The translations under genes and the position numbers were made by a program. The notes under the pieces are model-generated. The model did no database searches and was not told the origin of the DNA. It saw only the letters and a program-made list of their open reading frames with translations. Positions 18,301-25,993 of a stretch of 64,000 nucleotides of DNA are shown piece after piece; the first letter of the stretch is position 1, and every line of letters starts with the position of its first letter. Where the stretch lies: NCBI GenBank assembly GCA_016717705.1, contig JADKFD010000031.1, positions 3,260 to 67,259 of the forward strand, given 5' to 3'. The stretch is from Rhodanobacteraceae bacterium (GTDB lineage Bacteria > Pseudomonadota > Gammaproteobacteria > Xanthomonadales > SZUA-5).

Positions 18301-19525
18301 TGGTCAGGATCGACACGTACTGGCGTTCGATCAGCACCAATTTGAGGCCTTCGACGGCGAGTGCCTTGGCATCCGGGCCGATGCTGACGATGCCCAGCTG
18401 GCGCTTGCTGCCGCGTTTGACGTGGTAGAGGTTGTCGTCCTTGCGCAGGCCGACCAGATAGTCGTTGCTCGACACCAGCGTGCCGGTCTGCGCGGCGACG
18501 TTGCGGCCGCTGCCGGGCTCGAAGGCGCGCGCGAGGAAGCTCAACTGGTAGGTGGAGCGGTCGAACTGCTCCAGGCCCAGGTCGAACACCGCATTGCCGG
18601 CTTCGTCGGTTTCGCCGTCGCTCAAGGGTTCGTTGAAGCCGTCGGAACTGCGCAGCGGGTCGTAGAACTGCCAGTTGGGCCAGCGCGTGAAATTGGGGAA
18701 GGCCGGGCGCAGCACCAGCGTGGCTTCGACCTTGCGCGCCTGCGCCGGCGTGCCGAACAGGTTCTCGACGGCCACCGTCGCGCTCATGCCGTCCGGTTTG
18801 ACCCAGCCTTCGCTGGTGCTCGCCGACAGCGTGGCGCGCACGCTGAGCGTGTCCGGCATGAACTCGCGGATCTGCACCGTGGTGCTGCCGATCATGGTGC
18901 GCGAATCATTTTCGCCGATCAGATACAGCGTCGCCTGCCAGGTGCCGCTCGGCGCGCTGTCGGACGGCGTGTGCGAGAAAGCGTCGAAGCCGGTGGCATC
19001 CAGCGACACGCGCTCGCGCTTGACCACGCTGCCGCGCGGGTCGGAGAACTCGACCTCCAGCGGCACGCCGGAAAGCGGGCGCGTCCAGTCGCTGGCGCGC
19101 ACGATGAAACCGAGGTTGACGGTGTCGCCGGGGCGGTACAGGCCGCGATCGGAGAACATGTAGGCCTTGAGCGTGCCGGCATCGATCTCGTTGGCATCGC
19201 CGCCGATGTCGAAGCGCGACAGGTCCAGCGTGCGCTCGTAGTTTTGCAGCGGCATGAAGGACAGGTCTTCGGCGTAGTTGACCACGATCAGCGAGGGCTG
19301 CTTTTCGCGCGTGAAACCCTCCAGTGAAGGCAGCGAGGCATGCCCGCTGTTGTCGGTTTCGCCGCTGGCCAGGGTCTCGCCGTTGCGCGCGACCACGCGC
19401 ACGCGGGCGCCGTAGATCGGCGTGCCGCCGGACAGCGACTGCACATAGACCTCGCGGGTGCCGTACAGCGTGCGCTTGATGACGATGCCCAGATCCGTCA
19501 GCACCACCAGACGCGAATCCATCAC
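15392..19525 (-). CDS. Bacterial alpha-2-macroglobulin, C-terminal part (frameshifted from the N-terminal part)
   Basis: Large periplasmic protease trap of the bacterial alpha-2-macroglobulin family. This part has 1377 residues from the first Met, but the frame is open to about 19590, where it encodes SEYEAGLTPQETIAQDAGEV leading into MDSRLVVLTDLGIVIKR, so the true protein joins the gene at 19582-21198. It contains MG domains, the MG3-type LYRPGDTVNLGFIVRA, the bait-region side, and the thioester domain with FPYLCTEQLLSQAMPAL; the CTEQ thioester Cys is residue 901 of this part. The C-terminal domain has an acidic Pro-rich loop (MPPPPPDSGDTGEEDSEDGD). A missing base near 19590-19600 splits the gene. 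Trapping of invading proteases at the envelope is the known role; no pbpC neighbour is present. Confidence 0.9.
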   Translation of the reverse strand: MMDSRLVVLTDLGIVIKRTLYGTREVYVQSLSGGTPIYGARVRVVARNGETLASGETDNSGHASLPSLEGFTREKQPSLIVVNYAEDLSFMPLQNYERTLDLSRFDIGGDANEIDAGTLKAYMFSDRGLYRPGDTVNLGFIVRASDWTRPLSGVPLEVEFSDPRGSVVKRERVSLDATGFDAFSHTPSDSAPSGTWQATLYLIGENDSRTMIGSTTVQIREFMPDTLSVRATLSASTSEGWVKPDGMSATVAVENLFGTPAQARKVEATLVLRPAFPNFTRWPNWQFYDPLRSSDGFNEPLSDGETDEAGNAVFDLGLEQFDRSTYQLSFLARAFEPGSGRNVAAQTGTLVSSNDYLVGLRKDDNLYHVKRGSKRQLGIVSIGPDAKALAVEGLKLVLIERQYVSILTKEDSGLYKYVSQERKRTVSETALPATAGEQEWALKTDEPGDYFIEIVAADGTVVNKTSYVVAGDANVTRSLERNAELALSLSKPDYRAGEEVEIGIRAPYVGSGLITIERDKVYAHAWFRAETTSSVQKIKIPEDFEGSGYINVQFIRDPSSDEVFMSPLSYAVAPFSVDRGRRTQPLTLSLPPVSKPGADIALKVTTPGPTRVVAFAIDEGILQVARYKLADPLDHFFRKKMLDVETSQILDLILPEFSRLVAAAAPGGDGEGDLAKHLNPFKRKSEKPAVWWSGMTDIDGEHTFHFSMPDHFNGQLRVMAVAVNPERIGIAETKALVRGDFVLTPTVPTHVAPGDEFELPVGIANTAEGTDGSAMPVTLKLDLPATLTLVGPPPAALSLKPGQEGKLSVRLKAGTALGAVPVTLIAESGSRSVKRRIELSLRPAIVARTDLRLGRADRKSELKDLRQMYPERSQRLLSASTSPFVAADGLAAYLANFPYLCTEQLLSQAMPALVYAKRPEFGTVTGAPGATALDLISVLRARQNSDGGIGLWLATPDVDPFLTAYAALYLVEARERGEPVPSDLLAAVNRYLANMAGDAALTQLHELRARALATYLLIRQGQTATHLLSAVHEQLKRDYPEAWKTDTIGMLLGASYQLLQQAKPAKELAQAGLARVGAASPPKYSGFAYYYDAGIDTAWVVYLAHKHFPTEAQRISVHAIENLLQPLKDNSYNTLSSALIVLALDAYTTSKAAAGLPKLAAIGADQKERVIGEAFGALMRAPYLASDRSLWVTPPEATPSWYVLTQSGYDLVAPKAVQNQGIEITREYLNADGSALTAATLGQEITVRLRLRALGGSDVSSLAIVDLLPGGFEPVTQMPPPPPDSGDTGEEDSEDGDSAPPVAGLALPGSTLYTQHVEQREDRIVLYASAGPSVTEFLYKLRPSNPGMFIIPPPYAESMYERTIYSQGGPAGMIEVK

Positions 19526-19581
19526 CTCGCCGGCGTCCTGGGCGATGGTCTCCTGCGGCGTCAGCCCGGCTTCGTACTCAC

Positions 19582-21198
19582 TCAGGTGCGCAAGGAAAGC
19601 AGGAACACGCCGTGGCGGCCGCCGGTGAAGAACTCACCGAGGTCGATGCCCTCGTAGTGGGTCTTGGCCGGATCGGCGTTGGGCAGGGTGACGCGCTTTT
19701 CCATGCGCTCGACCAGACTGTCCTCGCCGATGGTCCACAGCGACGGCTGCTGGTAGCTGCCCTCGTTGAACTGCACCATGTGATGCAGTTGCTCCGGCAG
19801 CACGCGGCCGATTTCCAGGCGCAAGGCCGGCATGTTGCGGGTGACCGCGGTGACCCGGCGCTCTCCACGCAGCGACAACAGCGCGCCGTCGCCGACGAAG
19901 CTCAGCAGGCGCGGATATTCGGGTACCTGGAACACTTGCGCGTGCGGCTTGCCAAGGATGAAACCGCCGAAGGATTTCAGGCCCTTGTCGACGCGTACGT
20001 AAACACTGCGACCGACCGGCGCCTGGTACTTGAAGCTGTGAATCGGCAGGTACTCGCGCTCGCTGGGGTCAGCCTTCAGTTCCAGTGGCGTCGATTGCTG
20101 CAGCAAGGCCTCGTCGACCTCGCCCTCGGACCAGCCGTAGGGAATGCTCTGCTCGTCGTCCTTCAGCTTGGCGTTCTTCTCCGGCAGCAGCCAGGCGCGC
20201 GTCGCCGCGGTGACCTCGCGGTCGCGCAGATCCATGTTGAAGCCGACCACGATCACCTGGAGCGGCTCGTGCTGGGCGTTGTCGACCAGCGTCGGCGTCA
20301 GCTCGTCGACCGTCACGCTGTAAAGCGCCGGCAGATCGACCTGTTGGCTCAGTTCATTGTCATTGCCCGGACCGCCGAGCGAACTGGCGATGCCCTTGCC
20401 GACATCCAGATGGATGGCGCCGCCATTGGGCGGCAGATCCAGCGGCGCCGAATGCACCCAGGCGCGCAGCTTGCGGGCATTGTATTGCGTGCTCAGGCTG
20501 GGACTCGGCAGCACTCGACCGGCGCCATCGAACATGCGCACGCGCAGCGCCGATTCCAGCTTCGCCGCATCGACCGGATGGCTGAAATTGAGCGACCACA
20601 CGGCCTTTTTCAGCTTCGGGTCCTGCGGGTCCTGATAGAACTCGTTGCTGGCCCAGTTGACGGCAAATGGCGCGGTATCGAATTCCAGTTCGAAGGGCGC
20701 CAGCACGATGGTTTCGGCCACCGTCAGCTTGGGATCGAGGCTGATCGCGTAGTGCTGTCCGACCGGCCAATCGGTCTGCGGCTGGAACACCAGCGTGTGA
20801 TCGTCCTCCCAGGTCCAGCTACCCGGCAGCGGCGGATCGAGCGCGATGCCGGCGGGTTCCTTGCCGACGCGCTCCAAGGGCGCGGCAGAGCCGGAGAAAT
20901 TCACCCGCAGCGGCGCGACATAGATTTGATCGCGGTCGTAGTCGGTCAGGCCGGGTGCCGAGACCGACAGCTCCAGCGCGTTCGGGATCACCGGCGGCGG
21001 ACGCGTCACCCACCAGAAAATGCCGTAGCCGATCAGGGCGAGCACGCCGAGCGTGCCCAGCACCGGCCATTTTCTGCGATAGACCCAACGACACCAGGGC
21101 GGCGGATCCCATTGACCGAATATCTGCTGCAGCAGGCCGGGAGCAGGCAGCGGCGACTCCGGCAGCGGAGCCGTTGCGGCAGATTCGGTGTTGTCCAT
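19582..21198 (-). CDS. Bacterial alpha-2-macroglobulin, N-terminal part
   Basis: N-terminal 538 residues of the split alpha-2-macroglobulin. A short cytoplasmic stretch precedes one membrane segment (about residues 44-65, WPVLGTLGVLALIGYGIFWW), so the protein is anchored in the inner membrane rather than by a lipobox as in E. coli YfhM. MG1-type domains follow (ALELSVSAPGLTDYDRDQIY; WTWEDDHTLVFQPQTDWPVG is the family core). The frame ends at GRHGVFLLSLRT with a stop just where the other frame continues with the expected sequence, so one lost base explains the break. Together the halves would give roughly 1930 residues. Authentic mutation or sequence error cannot be separated here. Confidence 0.88.
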   Translation of the reverse strand: MDNTESAATAPLPESPLPAPGLLQQIFGQWDPPPWCRWVYRRKWPVLGTLGVLALIGYGIFWWVTRPPPVIPNALELSVSAPGLTDYDRDQIYVAPLRVNFSGSAAPLERVGKEPAGIALDPPLPGSWTWEDDHTLVFQPQTDWPVGQHYAISLDPKLTVAETIVLAPFELEFDTAPFAVNWASNEFYQDPQDPKLKKAVWSLNFSHPVDAAKLESALRVRMFDGAGRVLPSPSLSTQYNARKLRAWVHSAPLDLPPNGGAIHLDVGKGIASSLGGPGNDNELSQQVDLPALYSVTVDELTPTLVDNAQHEPLQVIVVGFNMDLRDREVTAATRAWLLPEKNAKLKDDEQSIPYGWSEGEVDEALLQQSTPLELKADPSEREYLPIHSFKYQAPVGRSVYVRVDKGLKSFGGFILGKPHAQVFQVPEYPRLLSFVGDGALLSLRGERRVTAVTRNMPALRLEIGRVLPEQLHHMVQFNEGSYQQPSLWTIGEDSLVERMEKRVTLPNADPAKTHYEGIDLGEFFTGGRHGVFLLSLRT

Positions 21199-21422
21199 GC
21201 GTTCTCATCCCCGGGGTGACCGCGGCCCCCAATCGGCGCGGTGTAAGTGAGCATCCACGGAAGATTACGCTGACAGGGGGCAGGATCGTGACCAGCGGGT
21301 GACGGATTGTGGCGAATTGCGGTCGCGGCCAGGAATCGCCCGGGACGCGTGCTTGCCGCGGATCAAGAATCCGCCACGATGCCGTGCGAAACTTGCGTGA
21401 CACGCCCGACCGGAGAACTCCC

Positions 21423-21740
21423 ATGCGCAAGACCCTCGCCATTGTCAGCCTGACCCTCGCATTCGGCGCCGGTGTCGACGCTGCCGACACCAAGGCGCAG
21501 ACGACCACCGTCGACAAGGCAACCGCAGCAGCCACCGACAAGGCCACGGCTGCGGCGAAGGACAAGGCGACCAGCATGGCGACCAAAGCCACCAGCATGG
21601 CGACCGACAAGGCCACCAGCATGGCCAAGGACAAGGCCACCGACATGGCGAAGGACAAGGCCACCAGCATGGCGACCGACAAGGCGACCAGCATGGCCAA
21701 GGACAAGGCGACCGGCATGGCCAAGGACAAGGCCACCTGA
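21423..21740 (+). CDS. Secreted octapeptide-repeat (LEA-like) protein, first part
   Basis: Signal peptide MRKTLAIVSLTLAFGAGVDA, then TTTVDKATAAATDKATAAAK and a perfect-phase octapeptide repeat of the form S/D/G-M-A-T/K-D-K-A-T. Six or more units are read before a stop at 21740. Alternating Lys/Asp and Ala make an amphipathic, hydrophilic helix like late-embryogenesis-abundant or phasin-like proteins. The DNA repeat unit is 24 bases. Downstream the same repeat continues in other frames (next entry), so this is the front part of a longer gene. The ATG follows GGAG. Function unknown; desiccation or envelope protection is a guess from composition. Confidence 0.7.
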   Translation: MRKTLAIVSLTLAFGAGVDAADTKAQTTTVDKATAAATDKATAAAKDKATSMATKATSMATDKATSMAKDKATDMAKDKATSMATDKATSMAKDKATGMAKDKAT

Positions 21741-21742
21741 CA

Positions 21743-22042
21743 GTGGCGAAAGACAAAGCCACACCAAGCATGGCGAAAGACAAAGGCCACCAGGATGGCT
21801 GCCGGACAAGGCCACCGACATGGCCAACGGACAAAGGCCACCGACAAGGCATGGCGACCGACATGGCCAAGGACAAATCGAAGGACCTGACCAAGGATCT
21901 GGCGAAAGACAAGTCCAAGGATTTGACCAAGGACGTGTCGGTCGACAAGGCCAAGGCGATGGCGACCGACAAGGCCAAGGAAGTCGCGACGGACAAGGCC
22001 ACCGAGGTGGCGACCGACGTGGTCAAGAAGGACAAGAACTGA
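21743..22042 (+). pseudogene. Octapeptide-repeat protein, continuation broken by several indels
   Basis: Continuation of the gene that starts at 21423. Between about 21735 and 21870 the 24-base repeats contain several one-base insertions (for example GACAAAGGCC for GACAAGGCC), which shift the frame. From about 21850 the frame MATDMAKDKSKDLTKDLAKD recovers and continues as KDVSVDKAKAMATDKAKEVA to a natural end KKDKN. An intact gene would encode roughly 200 residues. Damage is limited to the most repetitive part, where read or polishing errors are most likely. Confidence 0.6.
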
Positions 22043-22077
22043 GCTCGGGGCGCGTGCCTGCCGGCAACGGCCGCAGA

Positions 22078-22155
22078 GCATCGCGCGCGAGCGCGCTCCT
22101 ACAAACTTTGCGTGGACCTTCGGCAAATTTGTAGGAGCGCGCTCGCGCGCGATGC
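22078..22155. repeat. Two-REP element (copy 5)
   Basis: GCATCGCGCGCGAGCGCGCT, spacer ACTTTGCGTGGACCTTCGGC, inverse unit, then TTTTT. It lies 36 bases after the octapeptide-repeat gene and just after the end of the convergent EamA gene. The following T-run means it could serve as a terminator. Confidence 0.9.
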
Positions 22156-22172
22156 TTTTTGATCCAATGCCC

Positions 22173-23069
22173 TCAGGTGTGTTCCCCCGCCACCTCGGCC
22201 GGCACCACCGGCGGCTTCGGTCGCGTCGCCAGTTGCAGCACCGCCACCGCCACCAGCACCACCCCCATCCCGGCGATCAGTCGCGACCCGAGCGCTTCGC
22301 CGCCGAGCAGCCAGCCGAGCAGCACGGCGATCACCGGGTTGATGTAGGAAAAGCTCCCGGCGCGCGCCGGGTGCCAGACGCGCGTCAGGTACAGGTAAGA
22401 GGCAAAGGCGATGCAGGATCCGCCGACGATCAGATAGCCGGTCGCTGCCCATGCGCGCGCTCCGATGTCGCCATGCTGGGTGAACGAACCCATGCCGGCG
22501 GTCAGCGCAACACAGACCGAGCCACTGAACAGCATCTGCACCCCGGCATTGGCGAACAGCCCGCCACTTTTCACGTGCGCGCGCTGGTGCAGCGAGGCCC
22601 ACGACCAGGCCACGGGGGTCAGCGTGCAGACCACTGCCGCCGTCAAGTCGATGCCGCCGACATCACTCGGCCACATCACCAGACCGACACCGGCGAAGCC
22701 GAGCATCACCGCGATCCAGCCCCTGGCGTGCATCGGATCACTGCGCAGCGACAGCAGTGCCAGCCAAACCGGAATCGGCGCCTGCAGCACCGCGCCGACA
22801 CCACTCGGAATGAACTGCAGCGACCAAGCGGTCAGCACATTGGCGGCGCCGGCCATCAACAGGCCAGCGAGCAGCAACGAGGGCAGTTGCTTGCGTTGCA
22901 CGAAACGCTCGCCCTTCAGCCATGCCAGCACGATGCAAAGCAAGCCGGCGGTGACGAAGCGCACCGAAGCCAGACCGAGCGGCGTGAAATCGACCAGCGC
23001 CCATTTGTGCGCCAGCCAGGTGGAACCCCAGATCAGCGAACAGGCAGCGAAGGCAAGCCAGGGCAGCAT
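22173..23069 (-). CDS. EamA/DMT-family transporter
   Basis: Inner-membrane protein of 298 residues with ten hydrophobic segments in two EamA repeats. The N-terminus MLPWLAFAACSLIWGSTWLA with the IWGS motif and the second-half PVAWSWASLHQRAH and SFSYINPVIAVLLGWLLGGE are typical of the drug/metabolite superfamily (RhaT/PecM/YedA-like). ATG at 23069. Substrate unknown; relatives export amino acids or metabolites. Stands alone. Confidence 0.92.
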   Translation of the reverse strand: MLPWLAFAACSLIWGSTWLAHKWALVDFTPLGLASVRFVTAGLLCIVLAWLKGERFVQRKQLPSLLLAGLLMAGAANVLTAWSLQFIPSGVGAVLQAPIPVWLALLSLRSDPMHARGWIAVMLGFAGVGLVMWPSDVGGIDLTAAVVCTLTPVAWSWASLHQRAHVKSGGLFANAGVQMLFSGSVCVALTAGMGSFTQHGDIGARAWAATGYLIVGGSCIAFASYLYLTRVWHPARAGSFSYINPVIAVLLGWLLGGEALGSRLIAGMGVVLVAVAVLQLATRPKPPVVPAEVAGEHT

Positions 23070-23127
23070 CGGGCGGATGGCGTTGGGCGGGTTGGCCTAG
23101 TCTGCCGCAGCTGGGGATGGCAGAAGC

Positions 23128-23160
23128 GGGGCATGGGGCACGGGGCACGGGGCACGGGGG
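23128..23160. repeat. Tandem heptamer GGGGCAC x4
   Basis: Four head-to-tail units of GGGGCA(C/T). Short and uninterrupted; no coding context. Confidence 0.75.
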
Positions 23161-23198
23161 AAAGGCTGGCTTGACGTGGGCCACTTTCATAGCCGGTG

Positions 23199-23301
23199 TA
23201 GGTCACGTTGGCCGCGCAGACGCCGTGAGCTCCAGCCAACGAGGTCCTGAGTGACGGAGGTCCGTGTCACGTAGCCCGCTGCGCGGGCAACATGACCTAC
23301 G
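23199..23301. repeat. Palindromic repeat, TAGGTCACGTTGGCC family (copy 1)
   Basis: Two hairpins: GTAGGTCACGTTGGCCGCGC at one end and GCGGGCAACATGACCTAC at the other. The end of pgeF overlaps the right edge. Other copies at 30836, 40379 and 57379. Confidence 0.75.
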
Positions 23302-24075
23302 GTGTGCGCCACACCAGCGTCGCCATGCGCCCGCTTGCGGCGCCGTCGCGGCGGAAGGAATGGAACTGGGCGGGCGCCGAGACCGTGCACAAGTCGCCGC
23401 CGCTGATCCGGGCGACGCCCAGCGCCAGCAGACGCCGCCGGGTCAGGTCAGCCAGATCCGCATGCCAACGATCAGCGCGCCCGTGCCGAAAGCACACCGC
23501 CGCGCCGGGATCGGCGTCGACGAATGCGGCGCGTACCTCGGGACCGACCTCGAAGGCCGATCCTGACCGATCGCCGGCCCCAGCCAGGCGCGTATCGATG
23601 CTGGCGCCGCGCTCATCCGCGCCAGCGTCGCCTCGATCACGCCCGCCGCCAATCCGCGCCAGCCGGCGTGGATGGCGGCGACCTCGTCGCTGCCCTCGGC
23701 TGCCAGCAGGATCGGCATGCAGTCGGCGGTCTGGATTACCGCTGCCAGCCCGCGTCCGCGCACCACGCACGCATCGGCAACCGGGGCCGCGCTGCCTTGC
23801 TTGGGTAGAGCGGAGCTTGCTCCGCTGCCTTCCAGGACAACCACCGCCGTCCCATGCACCTGCCGCAGCCACACCGGCTCTGCAGCCAGCCCCAGCACTT
23901 CCCGCAGCAGCGCCCGATTGCGCGCCACCGCATCCGCCGCATCGCCGCAGCGCTCGCCGTAATTGGCGCGCCCATATGGCAAACCGGAGATTCCGGCAAA
24001 GCCTCGCGTCGCCGTGCCGCCGCGCACACCTGCAGGCAGTCCAGTCGCCTCCAGCCAGCCCTCGATCGCATCCAT
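23297..24075 (-). pseudogene. pgeF: Peptidoglycan editing factor PgeF (YfiH, laccase domain), frameshifted
   Basis: Multicopper-polyphenol-oxidase-fold protein. PgeF removes wrongly incorporated serine-containing precursors and relatives act on purine nucleosides. From ATG 24075 the frame gives the motifs WLRQVHGTAVVVLEG, VIQTADCMPILLA and AAIHAGWRGLAAGVIE (His/Cys zinc ligands) and AWLGPAIGQD. There, near 23565, the frame shifts by two bases and the rest is read in another frame: AFEVGPEVRAAFVDADPG, GDLCTVSAPAQFHSFRRDG and the stop at 23297. Both halves are family-like and together match the usual length of about 250 residues. It starts nine bases after rluD on the same strand, the standard gammaproteobacterial order. 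Confidence 0.85.
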
Positions 24076-24084
24076 CGGCGTCGC

Positions 24085-25029
24085 TCAGATCGTCCGCAGC
24101 GCTTCCAGCATGGCCTTGAAATCCTCCGGTACCGGCGCCGTGGCACGCACTTCTTCGCCGGTTCGCGGGTGCGCGAAGGCCAGCGTCTCGGCGTGCAGCG
24201 CCTGGCGCTTGAAGCCGCGCAGCACCTCGCGCAGAGCTTCGCTCGCGCCCGCTGGCAGGCGGAAACCGCCGCCGTACAACGGATCGCCGACGATCGGCCA
24301 ACGCAGGTGCGCCAGATGCACGCGGATCTGATGCGTGCGCCCGGTCTCCAGCGCCACCCGCAGCAGCGTGTGCGCGGCGAAGCGCTCGACCACCCGGTAG
24401 TGGCTGACCGCCGGCTTGCCGTTCTCGACCACCGCCATGCGCAAGCGGTCGGTCGGATGGCGCCCGATCGGCGCGTCGATGGTGCCGCCGGCGATCACCC
24501 GGCCGAACACCAGCGCCAGGTACTCGCGGCTGATGTCGCGCAGCGCCAGCGCCTTGACCAGCGCGTGATGCGCCTCCAGCGTGCGCGCCACCACCAATGC
24601 GCCGCTGGTGTCCTTGTCCAGCCGATGCACCACGCCCGCGCGCGGCAGCGCCGTCAGCGCCGGATCGCGGTGCAGCAGGGCGTTGACCAGCGTGCCGGTG
24701 CGATTGCCCGCGCCCGGATGCACCACCAGGCCGGCCGGCTTGTTGATGATGTAGAAGTCCGGATCCTCGATCAGCACGTCGAGCGCAATGTCTTCGGGCG
24801 CGTCGATGGTCTGGATTTCGACCTCCGCGCTCAGGCGCACCCGTTCGCCGCCGCGCATCGCTTCGCGTGGCCGGGCGACTCTGCCTTCGATCAGCACTTT
24901 GCCGTCCTTCAGCCAGGCGCTCAGCTTGGAACGCGAAAACTGCGGGAAAGTCTGCGCCAGTGCGGCGTCGCAGCGCATGCCGCCCATGTTCATCGGGATG
25001 CAGCCTTCGAGGATCTCGGTGTCCGACAT
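24085..25029 (-). CDS. rluD: 23S rRNA pseudouridine synthase RluD
   Basis: Makes pseudouridines 1911/1915/1917 in helix 69 of 23S rRNA in E. coli. The 314-residue protein has an N-terminal S4 RNA-binding domain (RCDAALAQTFPQFSRSKLSA, then WLKDGKVLIEG), FYIINKPAGLVVHPGAGNR, and the catalytic HRLDKDTSGALVVA at about residue 135 with the active Asp. The C-terminal ETGRTHQIRVHLAHLRWPIVGD is conserved. ATG at 25029. It is divergent from bamD and followed by pgeF, the classical bamD-rluD-pgeF neighbourhood, which supports RluD over RluC. Confidence 0.95.
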   Translation of the reverse strand: MSDTEILEGCIPMNMGGMRCDAALAQTFPQFSRSKLSAWLKDGKVLIEGRVARPREAMRGGERVRLSAEVEIQTIDAPEDIALDVLIEDPDFYIINKPAGLVVHPGAGNRTGTLVNALLHRDPALTALPRAGVVHRLDKDTSGALVVARTLEAHHALVKALALRDISREYLALVFGRVIAGGTIDAPIGRHPTDRLRMAVVENGKPAVSHYRVVERFAAHTLLRVALETGRTHQIRVHLAHLRWPIVGDPLYGGGFRLPAGASEALREVLRGFKRQALHAETLAFAHPRTGEEVRATAPVPEDFKAMLEALRTI

Positions 25030-25116
25030 GGTGCGTTGGGCTCACTGGGTAACGAAGATCAAGCCGGACTGAACCGCGCCCCTACCCAGGTAAGCGGTGC
25101 AGTCGGGCGCGTAGGC

Positions 25117-25122
25117 TATCAT
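25117..25122 (+). promoter_or_regulatory. Possible -10 element of bamD
   Basis: TATCAT in GTAGGCTATCATCGCC, 33 bases before the GTG chosen for bamD. No clear -35 was found, so this is tentative. Confidence 0.3.
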
Positions 25123-25154
25123 CGCCACCCTTGTTTGCCGGGATCTCACTCATC

Positions 25155-25967
25155 GTGCTCAATTTGTCTGCGGCCACTCGCGCGCTCATCGTCGCTCTGC
25201 TGCTCGCACTGCTGTCCGCCTGCGCTGGCTCCAGCGCCGAGCAGGAAACCGAAACGCTGCCGGTCGACCAGTTGTACGCCGAGGCCAAGAGCTCACTCGA
25301 CAACGGCAACTTCGAACGCTCGATCCGCTACTACAAGCGCCTGACCTCGCGCTTCCCGTTCGGCGATATCACCGAACAGGCGCAGCTGGATCTCGCCTAC
25401 GCGCAGTACCGGCGCGCCGAGTACGACGACGCCATCAGCACGGTCAATCGTTTCATCAAGACCTATCCGGCGCACGCCAAGATCGACTACGCCTACTACC
25501 TGCGTGGCCTGGTCAACTTCGACCGCAATCGCAGTTACATCGATCGTTTGATCCCTTCGCAGGCCGGCAATCGTGACCAGGAGTCGGCGCGCCAGGCCTT
25601 CAACGACTTCGGCGAGATGCTGCGCCGCTATCCGAACAGCAGCTATGCCCCGGATGCGCGCCAGCGCATGGTGTTCCTGCGCAACGATCTGGCCAATTCC
25701 GAGCTCACCATCGCGCGCTACTACTATCGGCGTGGCGCCTATGTCGGTGCTGCCAGCCGCGCCAAGTTCATCATCGCCAACTACCAGCAGGCGGCGCAGG
25801 TTCCTGACGCGCTGGCCATGTTGGCGATGTGCTACGAAGCGCTTGGCCAGCCGGAGCTCGCCGCCGACGCCAAGCGTGTGCTCGAATTGAATGCGCCCGA
25901 CCATCCCTACCTGACCGGTGTCAGCGAGGACAGCGAAGGCTTCTGGAGCAAGCTCTGGCCGTTCTGA
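25155..25967 (+). CDS. bamD: Outer-membrane assembly lipoprotein BamD
   Basis: Essential lipoprotein of the BAM complex, which inserts beta-barrel proteins into the outer membrane. The GTG at 25155 gives a compact lipoprotein signal ending LLALLSAC (Cys at residue 23). The mature part has five TPR-like repeats: LPVDQLYAEAKSSLDNGNFE, YKRLTSRFPFGDITEQAQLD, AYYLRGLVNFDRNRSYIDRL, RRYPNSSYAPDARQRMVFLR and ARYYYRRGAYVGAASRAKFI are conserved BamD phrases. Length about 270 residues fits. A longer reading from TTG 25131 is possible but spoils the signal. It is divergent from rluD, as in many relatives. Confidence 0.95.
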   Translation: MLNLSAATRALIVALLLALLSACAGSSAEQETETLPVDQLYAEAKSSLDNGNFERSIRYYKRLTSRFPFGDITEQAQLDLAYAQYRRAEYDDAISTVNRFIKTYPAHAKIDYAYYLRGLVNFDRNRSYIDRLIPSQAGNRDQESARQAFNDFGEMLRRYPNSSYAPDARQRMVFLRNDLANSELTIARYYYRRGAYVGAASRAKFIIANYQQAAQVPDALAMLAMCYEALGQPELAADAKRVLELNAPDHPYLTGVSEDSEGFWSKLWPF

Positions 25968-25993
25968 GCTGACTCCGGGAAGCGGCAAACGGG

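Noticed and set aside
17276..19327. A 683-codon plus-strand open frame inside the alpha-2-macroglobulin gene
   Set aside because: The opposite strand has the conserved thioester and MG domains; this frame is Arg/Ala/Val-rich with no motif or ribosome site.
21560..21740. 24-base tandem repeats that at first look like a CRISPR array
   Set aside because: Units are directly adjacent with no unique spacers and encode an in-frame octapeptide after a signal peptide.
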